NCBI GenBank assembly: GCA_000384615.1 | Contig: ARQU01000002.1 | Span: forward strand, 130,646 to 190,799 | From: an alpha proteobacterium SCGC AAA536-G10 | GTDB taxonomy: Bacteria > Pseudomonadota > Alphaproteobacteria > Puniceispirillales > Marisalimonadaceae | Direction: 5' to 3' | Length of the DNA stretch: 60,154 nt | In this document: positions 18,115 to 28,100 of the stretch, piece by piece | How the letters are laid out: each line of letters opens with the position of its first letter | Position numbering within the stretch: position 1 is the stretch's first letter | The notes under the pieces: generated by a model | The model's database searches: none | The model's input: the letters and a program-made list of their open reading frames with translations, nothing else | What the model was told of the DNA's origin: nothing | Program-made: the position numbers and the translations under genes

Positions 18115-18925
18115 TTTTAATATTAGTGTTCTCTGAAACTTGACTTACTGATAAATTAGCCAAATTATCTAATAAATGCATTCTCAAACTACCTGGTCCT
18201 TTTGTAACTTTAGCAGCCATTTCACCTGCTAGTCCATAAATTGAAATAATAGAAGCTGTTGAAAGAAGTTTATCTTCGCCAACTGCAATGGCTGCTCCTA
18301 TCAAACATGAAAGAGCACATCCAGTAGCAGTCACTTTAGTCATTATTTCATGACCGCCTGTTATAGCATATGTTGTTTTGCCATCTGTAACATAATCAGT
18401 TTTACCGGTTACAGCCACTATAATGTTGTTTTCATTTGCAATGGATTTTGCTGCGTCAAGAGATTCATCAGATGAAGAGGTTGAATCTACTCCTTTTCCT
18501 CCTCCAGCTATACCAGAGACAGCCATTATTTCCGAACCATTTCCTCTAAGAACAGTTGGTTTAAATTTCATTAATTCTTCTACATTTTTGTTTCTGAAAC
18601 TGCTTGCTCCAGCGCCTACAGGATCTAGAACCCAGGGAACACTATTTTTATTCGCCAAACTTGATGCCTCTAGTGCACATTCCTGCCAATACGGATCAAA
18701 GGTACCAATATTAATTGTCAATGCGCCATTAATTGCTTTACAAATTTGACTAAAATCATTTGCTTCTTCTTTTGCATGAGCCATAGCTGGTGATGCTCCA
18801 ATGGCTAATAAAGCATTTGCAGCTATATCCATAGAAACAAAATTTGAAAAATTCCATACTAATGGAGCTTTTTTTCTTATATCTTCAAGTAAATTAGCTG
18901 TTTTAATAGATATTTCTTTATTCAT
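18107..18925 (-). CDS. thiM: Hydroxyethylthiazole kinase
   Basis: A 272-residue ribokinase-fold enzyme that phosphorylates 4-methyl-5-(2-hydroxyethyl)thiazole. The substrate-binding NFVSMDIAANALLAIGASP segment, LRGNGSEI, and the catalytic-cysteine motif VTATGCALS are clear. An AAGGAT ribosome-binding site lies 8 bp before the ATG. It is the first gene of the thiM-thiE-SDR-MFS unit, and its leader (18926 to about 19135) contains a TPP riboswitch. Salvage of imported thiazole is the likely role. Confidence 0.94.
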   Translation of the reverse strand: MNKEISIKTANLLEDIRKKAPLVWNFSNFVSMDIAANALLAIGASPAMAHAKEEANDFSQICKAINGALTINIGTFDPYWQECALEASSLANKNSVPWVLDPVGAGASSFRNKNVEELMKFKPTVLRGNGSEIMAVSGIAGGGKGVDSTSSSDESLDAAKSIANENNIIVAVTGKTDYVTDGKTTYAITGGHEIMTKVTATGCALSCLIGAAIAVGEDKLLSTASIISIYGLAGEMAAKVTKGPGSLRMHLLDNLANLSVSQVSENTNIKNV

Positions 18926-19054
18926 TATTTATCCTTTGGTTGAAAGATTTTTTCAAAACTCATTTAATCTTATGATATATCAAACACTTTTCTAGAAACC
19001 TAAAATTGTATTTTTAAGATATTAATTGTTTAGATTTTCGGAATTCTTTTTATG

Positions 19055-19135
19055 CTTCTCCCTCCGCTGGTTTTAATCAGATCAGGTTATAAGGGTTTAA
19101 TTCTCAGCAAGATAATCTTGCTCCCCTGGCATATA
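19055..19135 (-). promoter_or_regulatory. TPP (THI-box) riboswitch
   Basis: On the minus strand the leader reads GCCAGGGG, a variable hairpin (AGCAAGATTATCTTGCT), CTGAGA, ACCC, ACCTGATCTG, then CCAGCGGAGGGA. This is the full thi-box core in the right order, including the invariant CUGAGA and ACCUGAUC pyrimidine- and pyrophosphate-sensing elements. It ends about 130 nt before thiM. No strong U-tailed terminator follows, so translational control through the AAGGAT ribosome-binding site of thiM is more likely than attenuation. It should switch the whole thiM-thiE-SDR-MFS operon off when TPP is high. Confidence 0.95.
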
Positions 19136-19234
19136 CATATTAACATTACTAATCAAATTTTGCTAACATATTATTGTAAGAGATAATAATAGTTAAATAA
19201 AAAAATCAAGTGTTTTCATTAAGTAGGTACTAAT

Positions 19235-20629
19235 ATGGAAAGAAAATTACTAGCTATAGTTGCTGCTGATATGGTTGGCTTTTCTCGATTAGTAGAGAAT
19301 AATGAAATTGAAATTTTAAAACGTCAAAAGAAGCACTTCATAGAAATAATTAAACCGACTGTTGACAAATATACAGGTAGGATCATCAAAACAACTGGTG
19401 ACGGTTTCTTAGCGACGTTTGAAAGCTCAATGAGCGCTGTTGAAAGTAGTTTAATAATACAAAGTAAAATTAACGAATTAGAAAGTATGTTTAATAGTGA
19501 CGAAAGGATATGGTATAGATTTGGAATTAACATAGGTGATGTTGTAATTGATGAAGACGATATTTTTGGCAACAGTGTAAATATTGCTAGTAGATTAGAG
19601 GCAATTGCAGACCCAGGCGGAATATCGATAACGCATGATATTTTTAAAAATATAAAAAATTTAGACATAGATGAAATTGAGTACATAGGTGATCAGTACT
19701 TAAAAAATATTAGCCAAAAAATAGAAGTTTATAAAATTTTAGTTAATGGCAATAAAAAAGATCTCTCTTCTAACTCACATATCTTTACAGAGAGTGATCA
19801 AGAAATCAGATATTGTAGTTCGAAAGATAATACAATTATCGCCTATGCCAAAGTTGGCAATGGTCCTCCTTTGTTAAAAGCTCCTAATTTTATGAGTAGC
19901 CTTGAACATGATTGGCGAAGTCCAATTTGGAAACATATGTATAGATTTTTAGCGGAAAAACACACTTTAGTCAGGTTTGATCAAAGGGGGAATGGTTCTT
20001 CTGAACTAGATCCATTAGAAATATCTTTCGATAGCTTTGTTGATGATATGGAAGCAGTAGTTAATAATTCTAAAATTGAAAAATTTCCAATTTTAGGTGT
20101 TTCACAAGGATGTGCAGTCTCTATAGCTTACGCTATTAAAAATCCAGATAAAGTTTCACATCTAATTTTGTTTGGAGGTTTTGCTAGGGGTAAAGGACAA
20201 AGAAATGACCCTGAATACGATTCAAAAAGCAAAATGGAACAGACAATGATTTTAAGTGGTTGGGAAGATGAAAATCCTGCTTTTAGACAATTTTTTACTA
20301 CATCTATGATTCCGGAAGGTTCTAAAGAACAAATGGACTCATTTAATAAAATAATGAAAATTACAACATCTGCAAAAAATGCAGCAAAAATTTCAAATGC
20401 AAATGATCAAATAAATGTAACTGAAATATTATCCAAATTAAAAATTCCTACTATTATCTTTCATTGTACTGATGATGCAAGGGTTCCAATTTCAGAAGGT
20501 AAATTTCTTGCGGCTAATATTGAAAATAGTAAATTTGTTCCCATTAAAAGTAAAAATCATATTTTATTAGAAACAGAAGAAGGGTGGAACTTATTTAAAG
20601 AGGAAATGCGTAATTTTCTTGAGAAATAA
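19235..20629 (+). CDS. Adenylate cyclase / alpha-beta hydrolase fusion protein
   Basis: A 464-residue two-domain protein. Residues 1-170 are a class III nucleotide cyclase domain: metal aspartates D12 (ADMVGFS) and D56 (TTGDGF), K52, an adenine-type aspartate at 108/109 (DDIFG), and the transition-state pair N116 and R120 (NIASR). All catalytic residues are present, so cAMP synthesis is likely. Residues about 195-464 are an alpha/beta hydrolase with nucleophile S290 (GVSQG), an acid at D412/D413 and H441. Such fusions occur in other alphaproteobacteria, but the hydrolase substrate is unknown. No membrane segment is seen. It stands 54 bp upstream of the acyl-CoA dehydrogenase gene. Confidence 0.88.
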   Translation: MERKLLAIVAADMVGFSRLVENNEIEILKRQKKHFIEIIKPTVDKYTGRIIKTTGDGFLATFESSMSAVESSLIIQSKINELESMFNSDERIWYRFGINIGDVVIDEDDIFGNSVNIASRLEAIADPGGISITHDIFKNIKNLDIDEIEYIGDQYLKNISQKIEVYKILVNGNKKDLSSNSHIFTESDQEIRYCSSKDNTIIAYAKVGNGPPLLKAPNFMSSLEHDWRSPIWKHMYRFLAEKHTLVRFDQRGNGSSELDPLEISFDSFVDDMEAVVNNSKIEKFPILGVSQGCAVSIAYAIKNPDKVSHLILFGGFARGKGQRNDPEYDSKSKMEQTMILSGWEDENPAFRQFFTTSMIPEGSKEQMDSFNKIMKITTSAKNAAKISNANDQINVTEILSKLKIPTIIFHCTDDARVPISEGKFLAANIENSKFVPIKSKNHILLETEEGWNLFKEEMRNFLEK

Positions 20630-20683
20630 AAATTTTTTTTTGATAAAAAGTTAAATCTCTCAAGTAAAAAAATAGGAAGATTA

Positions 20684-21835
20684 ATGGATTTTAATTTATC
20701 AGAAGAACAAATAACCTTTCAAAACTCAGTAAGAAGTCTTGCAGAAAGACATTTAAGCAAAGATAGCCTTCAAAGAGCTCATGATCCGTTGTTTCCGAAA
20801 GGTGTAGCAAAATTATTTGCAAAAAATGGTTTGATGGGAATAACACTTCATGAGAAAGATGGGGGTCAAGGCGGTAAATTAATGGATGCAGTTCTTGCTA
20901 TCGAACAAGTAGCACTAGTCTGTCCAAGAAGTGCAGATGTAATTCAGTCAGGAAGTTTTGGTCCTATTAGAACTTTTGCTGAGTACGCAACAGAATTTCA
21001 AAAAGAAAAATATCTAAGTCAATTATTAAATGGAGAAATAGTTATTGGTTTAGGAATGACTGAGCCAAATGCTGGATCAGCTGTAACCGATCTAACAACA
21101 AAAGCTATCGAGGATGGAGATGGATTTAGAGTTTCGGGAAGCAAAGTTTTTACAAGTAATTCACCGGATGCTGATATTTTCTTAATATATGTTAGATATC
21201 ATGAGGGAGTAAATGGAATAGGATCTGTACTCATGGACACTTCAATGGAAGGTTTTTCAAAAGGCAAATCTTCAAAATATACAAATGGAGAAGAATGGTG
21301 TGCTCTTTACTTTGATAATGTTTATGTTCCCAAAGAAAATGTACTTTTGGGACCTGGTGGTTTTAAAAAACAGATTGCGGGCTTTAATGCTGAGAGAATA
21401 GGAAATACAGCAAGATCATTAGCCGTAGGTGAGTTTGCTTATAATGTCGCTAGAGAATATGCTCTTACAAGAGAACAATTTGGAAGAAAAATATGCGAAT
21501 TCCAAGGTATTCAATGGAAGTTTTCAGATATGAAAATCAAAATAGAAGCTGGAAGGTTATTGTTATATAGAGCTGCAATTAATGCTGACACGGGCTTTCC
21601 ATCATCTAAAGAAACATCAATTGCAAAAGCATTTTGTAATAAAGCAGGATTTGATATTTGTAATGAAGCAATGCAAGTAATGGGAGGAACTGGTTATTCA
21701 CAAGAGTCGCTTGTTGAATATTGTTTTAGAAAATCTAGAGGATGGCAAATTGCGGGGGGATCAACTGAAATGATGAAGAATAGAATAGCTGAAGATATAT
21801 TTGAACGTAGATTTTCTCAAAGACCAAATAAATAA
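20684..21835 (+). CDS. Acyl-CoA dehydrogenase family protein
   Basis: A 383-residue FAD enzyme with the N-terminal helical domain, the beta-domain motif GLGMTEPNAGSAVTDL, and C-terminal AREYALTREQFGRKI and MGGTGYSQE segments. In the loop where medium- and short-chain enzymes carry the catalytic glutamate (YEGT) the sequence reads AGGST, so the base must come from elsewhere, as in several branched or divergent subfamilies. The gene lies 8 bp upstream of an ADP-forming acyl-CoA synthetase gene, suggesting activation and desaturation of one carboxylic acid. The chain-length preference is unknown. An AGGAAG ribosome-binding site precedes the ATG. Confidence 0.9.
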   Translation: MDFNLSEEQITFQNSVRSLAERHLSKDSLQRAHDPLFPKGVAKLFAKNGLMGITLHEKDGGQGGKLMDAVLAIEQVALVCPRSADVIQSGSFGPIRTFAEYATEFQKEKYLSQLLNGEIVIGLGMTEPNAGSAVTDLTTKAIEDGDGFRVSGSKVFTSNSPDADIFLIYVRYHEGVNGIGSVLMDTSMEGFSKGKSSKYTNGEEWCALYFDNVYVPKENVLLGPGGFKKQIAGFNAERIGNTARSLAVGEFAYNVAREYALTREQFGRKICEFQGIQWKFSDMKIKIEAGRLLLYRAAINADTGFPSSKETSIAKAFCNKAGFDICNEAMQVMGGTGYSQESLVEYCFRKSRGWQIAGGSTEMMKNRIAEDIFERRFSQRPNK

Positions 21836-21843
21836 ATTTAATA

Positions 21844-23928
21844 ATGATGGATACTCATTTAACTCAACCTTTTTTGAAACCTAAATCTATTGCCATAATA
21901 GGAGCATCTGCAGATCCAAAAAAAACTGGATCGAGAATACAAAGGTTTTTAGTTGCTCACGGTTACAAGGGTAAAATATTTCCAGTTAATCCAAATAGAG
22001 ATAATATTTTTGGCTTAAAATGTTATTCAAATTTAAATAAAATTGCAGAAAAAGTTGATCATATTTTTATTGCAGTTGATGGAGATAAAATCATTGCTTC
22101 GATTAATGATGCTATTTCAATAGGAGTAAAATGTGCAACTATTTTATCCGGAGGTTTTAGCGAAACTGGTTTCGAAGGAGCAAACTTAGAAAATAAAATT
22201 TTAGATATTGCCCAAAAAGGAAATTTAAGAATTTTAGGTCCAAATAGTATTGGGATAATAAATATTTCAGACTCAGTCATTTTAAGTGCTAATGCTATGC
22301 TCGAATTACCAAATCTTAAAAAGGGTGGTTTAGGTGTAATATCCCAGAGTGGCAGTTTGATAGGTGCGCTTTTAGCTCATGGTTCCTCTCGTGGTATTGG
22401 TTTTTCTAAATTAATTTCAGTTGGTAATGAAACTGATCTGTCTGTTGGTGAAATTGGTAAAATGTTAGTAGATGACGTCAATACTGATACGATAATTTTA
22501 TTTTTAGAAACTTTGCGTAAAAGTAACGAAATTGCTGAAATGGCACGTCTAGCTTACTCTTCGGGAAAAGCAGTTATAACTTACAAACTAGGTAAATCTG
22601 ACTTAGGTAAAGAGCTTGCAAAATCTCATACTGGTGCAATTGCTGGTTCTGATGAAGCTTTTAATGCATTTATTAAATTTAACGGCATAACTAGAGTTCA
22701 TATGTTTGAAACCTTAATAGAAGTACCAAATTTATTTAAAAATAAAGTAATTGCGAAAGGGAAAAGAGTTGGGATTGCGACAACTACGGGTGGGGGTGGT
22801 GCCATGGTAGTAGAAAGTTTGTCAGACGCAAATATTGAAGTAATTGACCCAGGTCCCTCAATATCAAAAGTAATGAAAAAAAATAACATTCCTTATGATA
22901 ATAATAAGTTAGTTGACTTGACAATTGCAGGGACAAAACCTGAGGTTGTTAATGACGTTATCCAAGAATTCATGAATAACGATGACTGTGATTTAGTAAT
23001 TATGGTAGTTGGATCATCTGCCAAGTTTAGACCAGATCAAGCTATTGATCCTTTATTAAAATGGGTAAATAATTCAAAACCTCTTGCTGTGTATGTTGCC
23101 CCAGATGCCCCAGAGGCTTTAGAACTATTAAATAAAAATGGCATAACAAGTTTCAGGACTCCAGAATCCTGTGCAGAAGGTATTAAAGCTTATTTGGACT
23201 ATAAAGCACCTGAAATTATCGATCATAATATTGATGATTTAAAAATTAAGAATATAAAAAATATTTTAAAAAGTTCAAATAATAAAAACTTAACTGAGTT
23301 TGAATCTCTTAAAGTTTTTGATTTTATGGGTATTAATACAGTCAATTCTCAAGTTGTTTCCAACTTAACAAAAACTAGAGAATTGATTAAGGAAATTGGA
23401 TTTCCTTTAGTTATGAAAATTCTATCTAGTGAAATTCAACATAAAACAGACATAGATGGAGTAGAATTGAATATAAATTCAGATAAAGATTTAAAATCTA
23501 GATATGACAAATTATCTAAAGTTTTTCAAAATTTGAAAATACAAGCTGATAAAAGACATTTCATTATTCAAAAAATGGAAACAGGGTTAGCGGAGCTTAT
23601 TTTAGGTTACCGAGTTGATGAATTAGTTGGACCAATTGTAGTTATTGGATCTGGTGGAGTTTTATCAGAAGTTTACGATGATAAATCAGTAAGAATAGCA
23701 CCTGTAAATTTTAAAGAAGCAAAGATGATGATAAGCGAGGTAAAAAGTTCTATTATCTTTGACGGTTTCAGGGGACTACCAAAGACTAACATTGATATTT
23801 TAGCTGGAGCAATAGTCAATATTTCACAATTGGCTTTTGTAAAAGAAATCAAAGAAGCTGAGATAAACCCAGTCATAATAAAAAAAGAAGGTATTGTAGC
23901 AGTTGACGGGCTAATTAATTTCAGTTGA
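21844..23928 (+). CDS. ADP(NDP)-forming acyl-CoA synthetase, fused alpha-beta subunits
   Basis: A 694-residue enzyme of the acetate-CoA ligase (ADP-forming)/acyl-CoA synthetase family. Domains in order are: CoA-binding Rossmann (about 8-135, GASADPKKTG), succinyl-CoA-ligase-like domains (about 150-450), with the phospho-histidine loop SHTGAIAGSDEAF, and an ATP-grasp domain (about 475-694, VMKILSSEIQHKTDIDGV and EINPVI). It would activate a carboxylic acid using ATP with release of ADP, or make ATP from acyl-CoA. Pairing with the acyl-CoA dehydrogenase gene suggests one catabolic module. Confidence 0.9.
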   Translation: MMDTHLTQPFLKPKSIAIIGASADPKKTGSRIQRFLVAHGYKGKIFPVNPNRDNIFGLKCYSNLNKIAEKVDHIFIAVDGDKIIASINDAISIGVKCATILSGGFSETGFEGANLENKILDIAQKGNLRILGPNSIGIINISDSVILSANAMLELPNLKKGGLGVISQSGSLIGALLAHGSSRGIGFSKLISVGNETDLSVGEIGKMLVDDVNTDTIILFLETLRKSNEIAEMARLAYSSGKAVITYKLGKSDLGKELAKSHTGAIAGSDEAFNAFIKFNGITRVHMFETLIEVPNLFKNKVIAKGKRVGIATTTGGGGAMVVESLSDANIEVIDPGPSISKVMKKNNIPYDNNKLVDLTIAGTKPEVVNDVIQEFMNNDDCDLVIMVVGSSAKFRPDQAIDPLLKWVNNSKPLAVYVAPDAPEALELLNKNGITSFRTPESCAEGIKAYLDYKAPEIIDHNIDDLKIKNIKNILKSSNNKNLTEFESLKVFDFMGINTVNSQVVSNLTKTRELIKEIGFPLVMKILSSEIQHKTDIDGVELNINSDKDLKSRYDKLSKVFQNLKIQADKRHFIIQKMETGLAELILGYRVDELVGPIVVIGSGGVLSEVYDDKSVRIAPVNFKEAKMMISEVKSSIIFDGFRGLPKTNIDILAGAIVNISQLAFVKEIKEAEINPVIIKKEGIVAVDGLINFS

Positions 23929-24019
23929 TATTTTTTCGGACAATTTTTAGAAACAAACAAAATATATATTTACTTGTTAAATAATTATTTTATCATAATT
24001 TGATGATAATGAGTCTTAA

Positions 24020-24802
24020 ATGATAATCAACCACGGTGTTAGAGGATCTATTCCAAACCCGAGTAAAAATACATTAGGTTTTGGTGGTAATACCCCGTGT
24101 GTTGAAGTTAAAACTTCAAAATATCAATTAATTTTTGACTGTGGATCTGGTTTTTCAAAAGTTGATTTTTCTAATGATCTTCAGACTATTTTATTTATTT
24201 CTCATTTTCATCATGACCATATTCAAGGACTAGCTTTTAATAGTTATAATTCTGGCAAAAATAAAAAAATTATTTTAACATCAGCTCATTCTAATTCAAA
24301 AGACACTTATAATAACCTAACTAATTATTTTAAGGATCCATATTTTCCTGTCGATTTTATTAAAATTATTGACAAATTTGAATTCATAGAATTTGAAAAA
24401 GTCGTAAATATTTTTCAAGATTTAGAGATTAATTCAATAGAACTAAACCACCCAGGAAATTGTTCAGGATATAGTATCACTAGTGAAGAAAAGAAATTTT
24501 GTTATCTTTTAGATAATGAATATGAAAGTAATCAAAAAAAGGAATTGATAGAATTTTGTAACTTTTCCGACACAATAATTTGGGATGGAATGTTTTTAGA
24601 TAAAGAATTACCAGATAAAAAAGGATGGGGGCATTCTAGTGTAGAACAAGGTATTGACTTAGCTAATGAAATTGAATTTAAAAAGTTTTTAATTTCTCAT
24701 CATTCTCCCACAAGAGAAGATAATGAAATCAAACAAATTCAAAATAATTTATCAAACATAAAGATAAAATTTGCATCTGAAAATGAGGTTATAGATTTTT
24801 AA
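24020..24802 (+). CDS. Metallo-beta-lactamase-fold hydrolase, possible cyclic-nucleotide phosphodiesterase
   Basis: A 260-residue MBL-fold protein beginning with the GVRGSIPNP and GGNTPCVEV motifs seen in PhnP/class II phosphodiesterase-like branches. The metal site is complete: HFHHDH, a later His in LNHPGN, Asp in LLDNE, and a final HHSP. Its TAA stop overlaps the ATG of the cyclic-nucleotide-binding protein by one base. Because the same operon encodes a cyclic-nucleotide-binding domain and a cyclase-like protein, cyclic-nucleotide hydrolysis is an attractive but untested role. tRNA-processing or phosphonate-type activities are alternatives. Confidence 0.8.
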   Translation: MIINHGVRGSIPNPSKNTLGFGGNTPCVEVKTSKYQLIFDCGSGFSKVDFSNDLQTILFISHFHHDHIQGLAFNSYNSGKNKKIILTSAHSNSKDTYNNLTNYFKDPYFPVDFIKIIDKFEFIEFEKVVNIFQDLEINSIELNHPGNCSGYSITSEEKKFCYLLDNEYESNQKKELIEFCNFSDTIIWDGMFLDKELPDKKGWGHSSVEQGIDLANEIEFKKFLISHHSPTREDNEIKQIQNNLSNIKIKFASENEVIDF

Positions 24803-25140
24803 TGGAAAAAATTAAATTTAATCAACATCAAAGTGTATTTAAAGTTGGAGAATTACCTGACAAAATGTACTTGCTTGTAAAAGGTTCCGTAGGGATTTTT
24901 TTACCAACCAACCGAAGCAATGATCCCAATTTTATTATTCAAGAGAATGAACTCTTTGGTGAGATGGGCGTTATTGAAAATGAATTAAGAATGGCGACTG
25001 CCAGATGTTTAGTAGAAAGTGAAATAATATCTATTACTAAAGAAGAATTTAATAAACGTGTAAACAACTCGGATGTGTTTGTTAAAGGTTCACTTAAAGC
25101 CTTATCTTACAGATTAAGGTCTGTGGAAAAAAAAATGTGA
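24802..25140 (+). CDS. Cyclic-nucleotide-binding domain protein
   Basis: A 112-residue stand-alone CNB (CAP-ED) domain with no DNA-binding helix-turn-helix. The phosphate-binding cassette FGEMGVIENELRMATARC carries the conserved Glu and Arg needed for cAMP or cGMP binding. It is translationally coupled to the MBL hydrolase upstream and lies 26 bp before the giant kinase gene. It could act as a cyclic-nucleotide-sensing regulatory subunit for a neighbour protein; the partner is unknown. Confidence 0.87.
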   Translation: MEKIKFNQHQSVFKVGELPDKMYLLVKGSVGIFLPTNRSNDPNFIIQENELFGEMGVIENELRMATARCLVESEIISITKEEFNKRVNNSDVFVKGSLKALSYRLRSVEKKM

Positions 25141-25166
25141 GGACCCGTTTTTAAAGGAGTAACTAA

Positions 25167-28100
25167 ATGGATATAAACATCAAATTAGCAGAGAGCTTGA
25201 TTGATGCTTTTGATAATGAAGAGACAGCAATTGTTCTCTGGGATAAACACGACAACGTAATGTATAGAAATAAAAAAACATCCGAAAGGTGGATTAAATT
25301 TAATTTAGATTTTGAAATAGGCCAAAACTTTTTTGATAGAATACAAAAGGTTGAAGACGCAAAACTTATGACACACGAAGAATTAATTCTTAGAAGTGAT
25401 AATTTTAAATTAGCAAAGTCTTCAGGCAAGCCACAGGAGTATGTTGTTAAAGGCCCTACTGGTAGGTGGGTTCAAATTAAAGATACTCCTACATCTGAAG
25501 GAAATATGCTTACGTTAATGACAAATGTAACTCATATTGTTGAACAGGATCTTGAGAGGAAACGATTAGCAAATGCAATTGAAAATGTACCTGTAATTAT
25601 ACAATATTGGGATGAAAATGATAAATTAATTTTTGCAAATGCAAAAGCTGATGAATTACACGAACAATGGGAAGTTAATTGTAAGTTTACTAAAGGACTA
25701 GCATATGAGGATATGGTAAGAGCACAACTTGCAAGTTCAATATTTAAGATCCCTGAAGGAGAGACAATAGAAAGTGAAATCAAAAGAAGAAAAAAATATA
25801 GGGAAAAAGTTGAATCAAATTACCGGGAAGTTTTTTTAGAGAATGGCAAAACCTGGTATGTAATTGACAAAAGGTTAAATGATGGATCTTTTTTAAGCAT
25901 TTTTAGTGAAATTACTGATTTAAAAAATAAAGAAGCACAATATAAACAGTTAGCAGACGCTCTTGATAATCTTCCAATGGCGATGTTGTTCTGGGACAAA
26001 GACGATAAATTAATCACATCAAATAAACAAATCCGAAAAGAGCAGAGTAAATGGAAAATAGATTTAATTAATGGAATGAGTTGGCAAACAATGTTTAATA
26101 AACAACTCAAAGCAGGTGTTTACGACATTCCAGCTAACAAAAATATTGAAGACTTCACAAAAGAAAGATCTGAATTTAGGGCAAAATTAACTTCTGACAA
26201 AGATAGTAAGAGAGAAACAAGATTAACAGACGGTAAAATATATTTCAGCAATGAAATTCGTCTTAAAGATGGATCAATGCTTAGTGTTTTTACAGATATT
26301 TCTGAAATAAAAAAACAGGAAACTGAACTTTTAAGATTACGAGACGGTATTGAAACTCTTCCAAACGGTTTAATGTTTTGGGATGAAAATGATGATCTAA
26401 TTGCATCAAACAAATCAGCAGTGAACTTAGTAAAGCAATATAAATTTGACTTAAAATTAGGAACTAATTTTAGTCAATTAAGAAATCACTTAATAAAAAA
26501 TGGTCATTCAAAGCCTGATAAAGGTCAAACTAAAGAAGAGTATTTAATTCAAAGAAGTAAAAATTGGAAGGAGTTTACTGGACAAAATATTAGAATCTCA
26601 ACATTCAAAAATCATACTCTTCATTTCACAGATACTAGGTTAGATGATGGTAGTACAATTTGTTTGTGGACAGACATATCTGAAAATAAAAAACAGGAAA
26701 ATGAATTGTTAAGATTAAAAGACGCCATTGATATATTGCCAAATGGACTATTTTTTTGGGACGAGAATAATAAATTAATTGCGACAAACAAATCTGCTAT
26801 CGACCATCTAAAAGAATTTGGATTTGATTTGCGTTTAGGAGCAGATAGGTTTGATCATGTAAATCACTTGGTTGATCATAATTATAATGTTTTACAAAGT
26901 GGATTAGATAAAAAAAACCATATTAAACGCATGAAAGAAAGTTGGCAAAACTTTTCTGGCCAGAGAACAAGAGAGACGAAATTTTCTAACGGATTGTCTT
27001 TTCTTTTTACAGACACGAGATTAGATGATGGAAGCACGATTTCACTTTGGTCAGATATTACTGAAATAAAGCAAAGAGAAAATCAATTTAAACAGTTGGT
27101 AGAAGCAATAGATTATTTACCCAATAGTGTTATGTTGTGGGATAAAAATCATAAACTAATCATGGCAAACAAAATTGCGAAAGAAAAGCAAAAATCCTGG
27201 GGCTTCGATATGTCTAAGGGAGCTTCAAGAATTAAAATGGTTCAAAATGTTTTGAAAAAAGGTCTTGTTAAACCTCCAAAAGGTATTACGCCAAAAAAGT
27301 TTATAGAAGATAGAATAAAAAAGTTTGATGATCTAAAAGGTCAAGAAGCATTTGAGACTTTTATTAATGATGGGGGCGTTGAATTTGTGTCTACCTCAAG
27401 ATTGCCAGATGGTGGCACATTGCAAATTATTACTGATATTACAAAATTAAAAGAAAACGAAAAATCGCTTAAGCGATTAAGTGATGCAATTGAACTAACA
27501 CCAAGTTCTATTTATCTTTGGGATCAGTCTGATAATTTAATAATGGCAAATAAAGCTTCAAGAGATTTTCAAAAAAATCTCGGTTTCCAATTAAAACCAG
27601 GTATTTCCAGAAAAGAAATGATAGAGCACTCCATTAAAAATAAAAAAATAATTCCACCAAAAGGTGTCAAGCCAAATCAATGGTTAAAAGAAAGATTGAA
27701 ATCATATACTCAGGCTCAAAAGGAAACAAAATTTGAAACCATGTTTGAAAATAATGTGACCATGTTAGGAATAACTAATAGATTAGATGATGGGGGATTT
27801 CTTCAAGTTTGGACTGATATATCAGACATGAAAAGAAAAGAAAAAGACATGCAACAACTCATTGACGCAGTTGATGAAATACCAAATGTCTTTATGTTAT
27901 GGGACAAAGATCATAAATTAATTCATGCTAATAATACAGCTGTTGAAAATATGAAAAAGTTACATGGTTTTGATCTAAAAGACGGAGTAACAAGAAAACA
28001 ACTCGTTAAATCAATTATAAATAGTGGTGAATTAGCAGTTCCAAAAGGAATGACACAAAACGAATTTATAATGAAACGTGAAAATGACATACATAAATTA

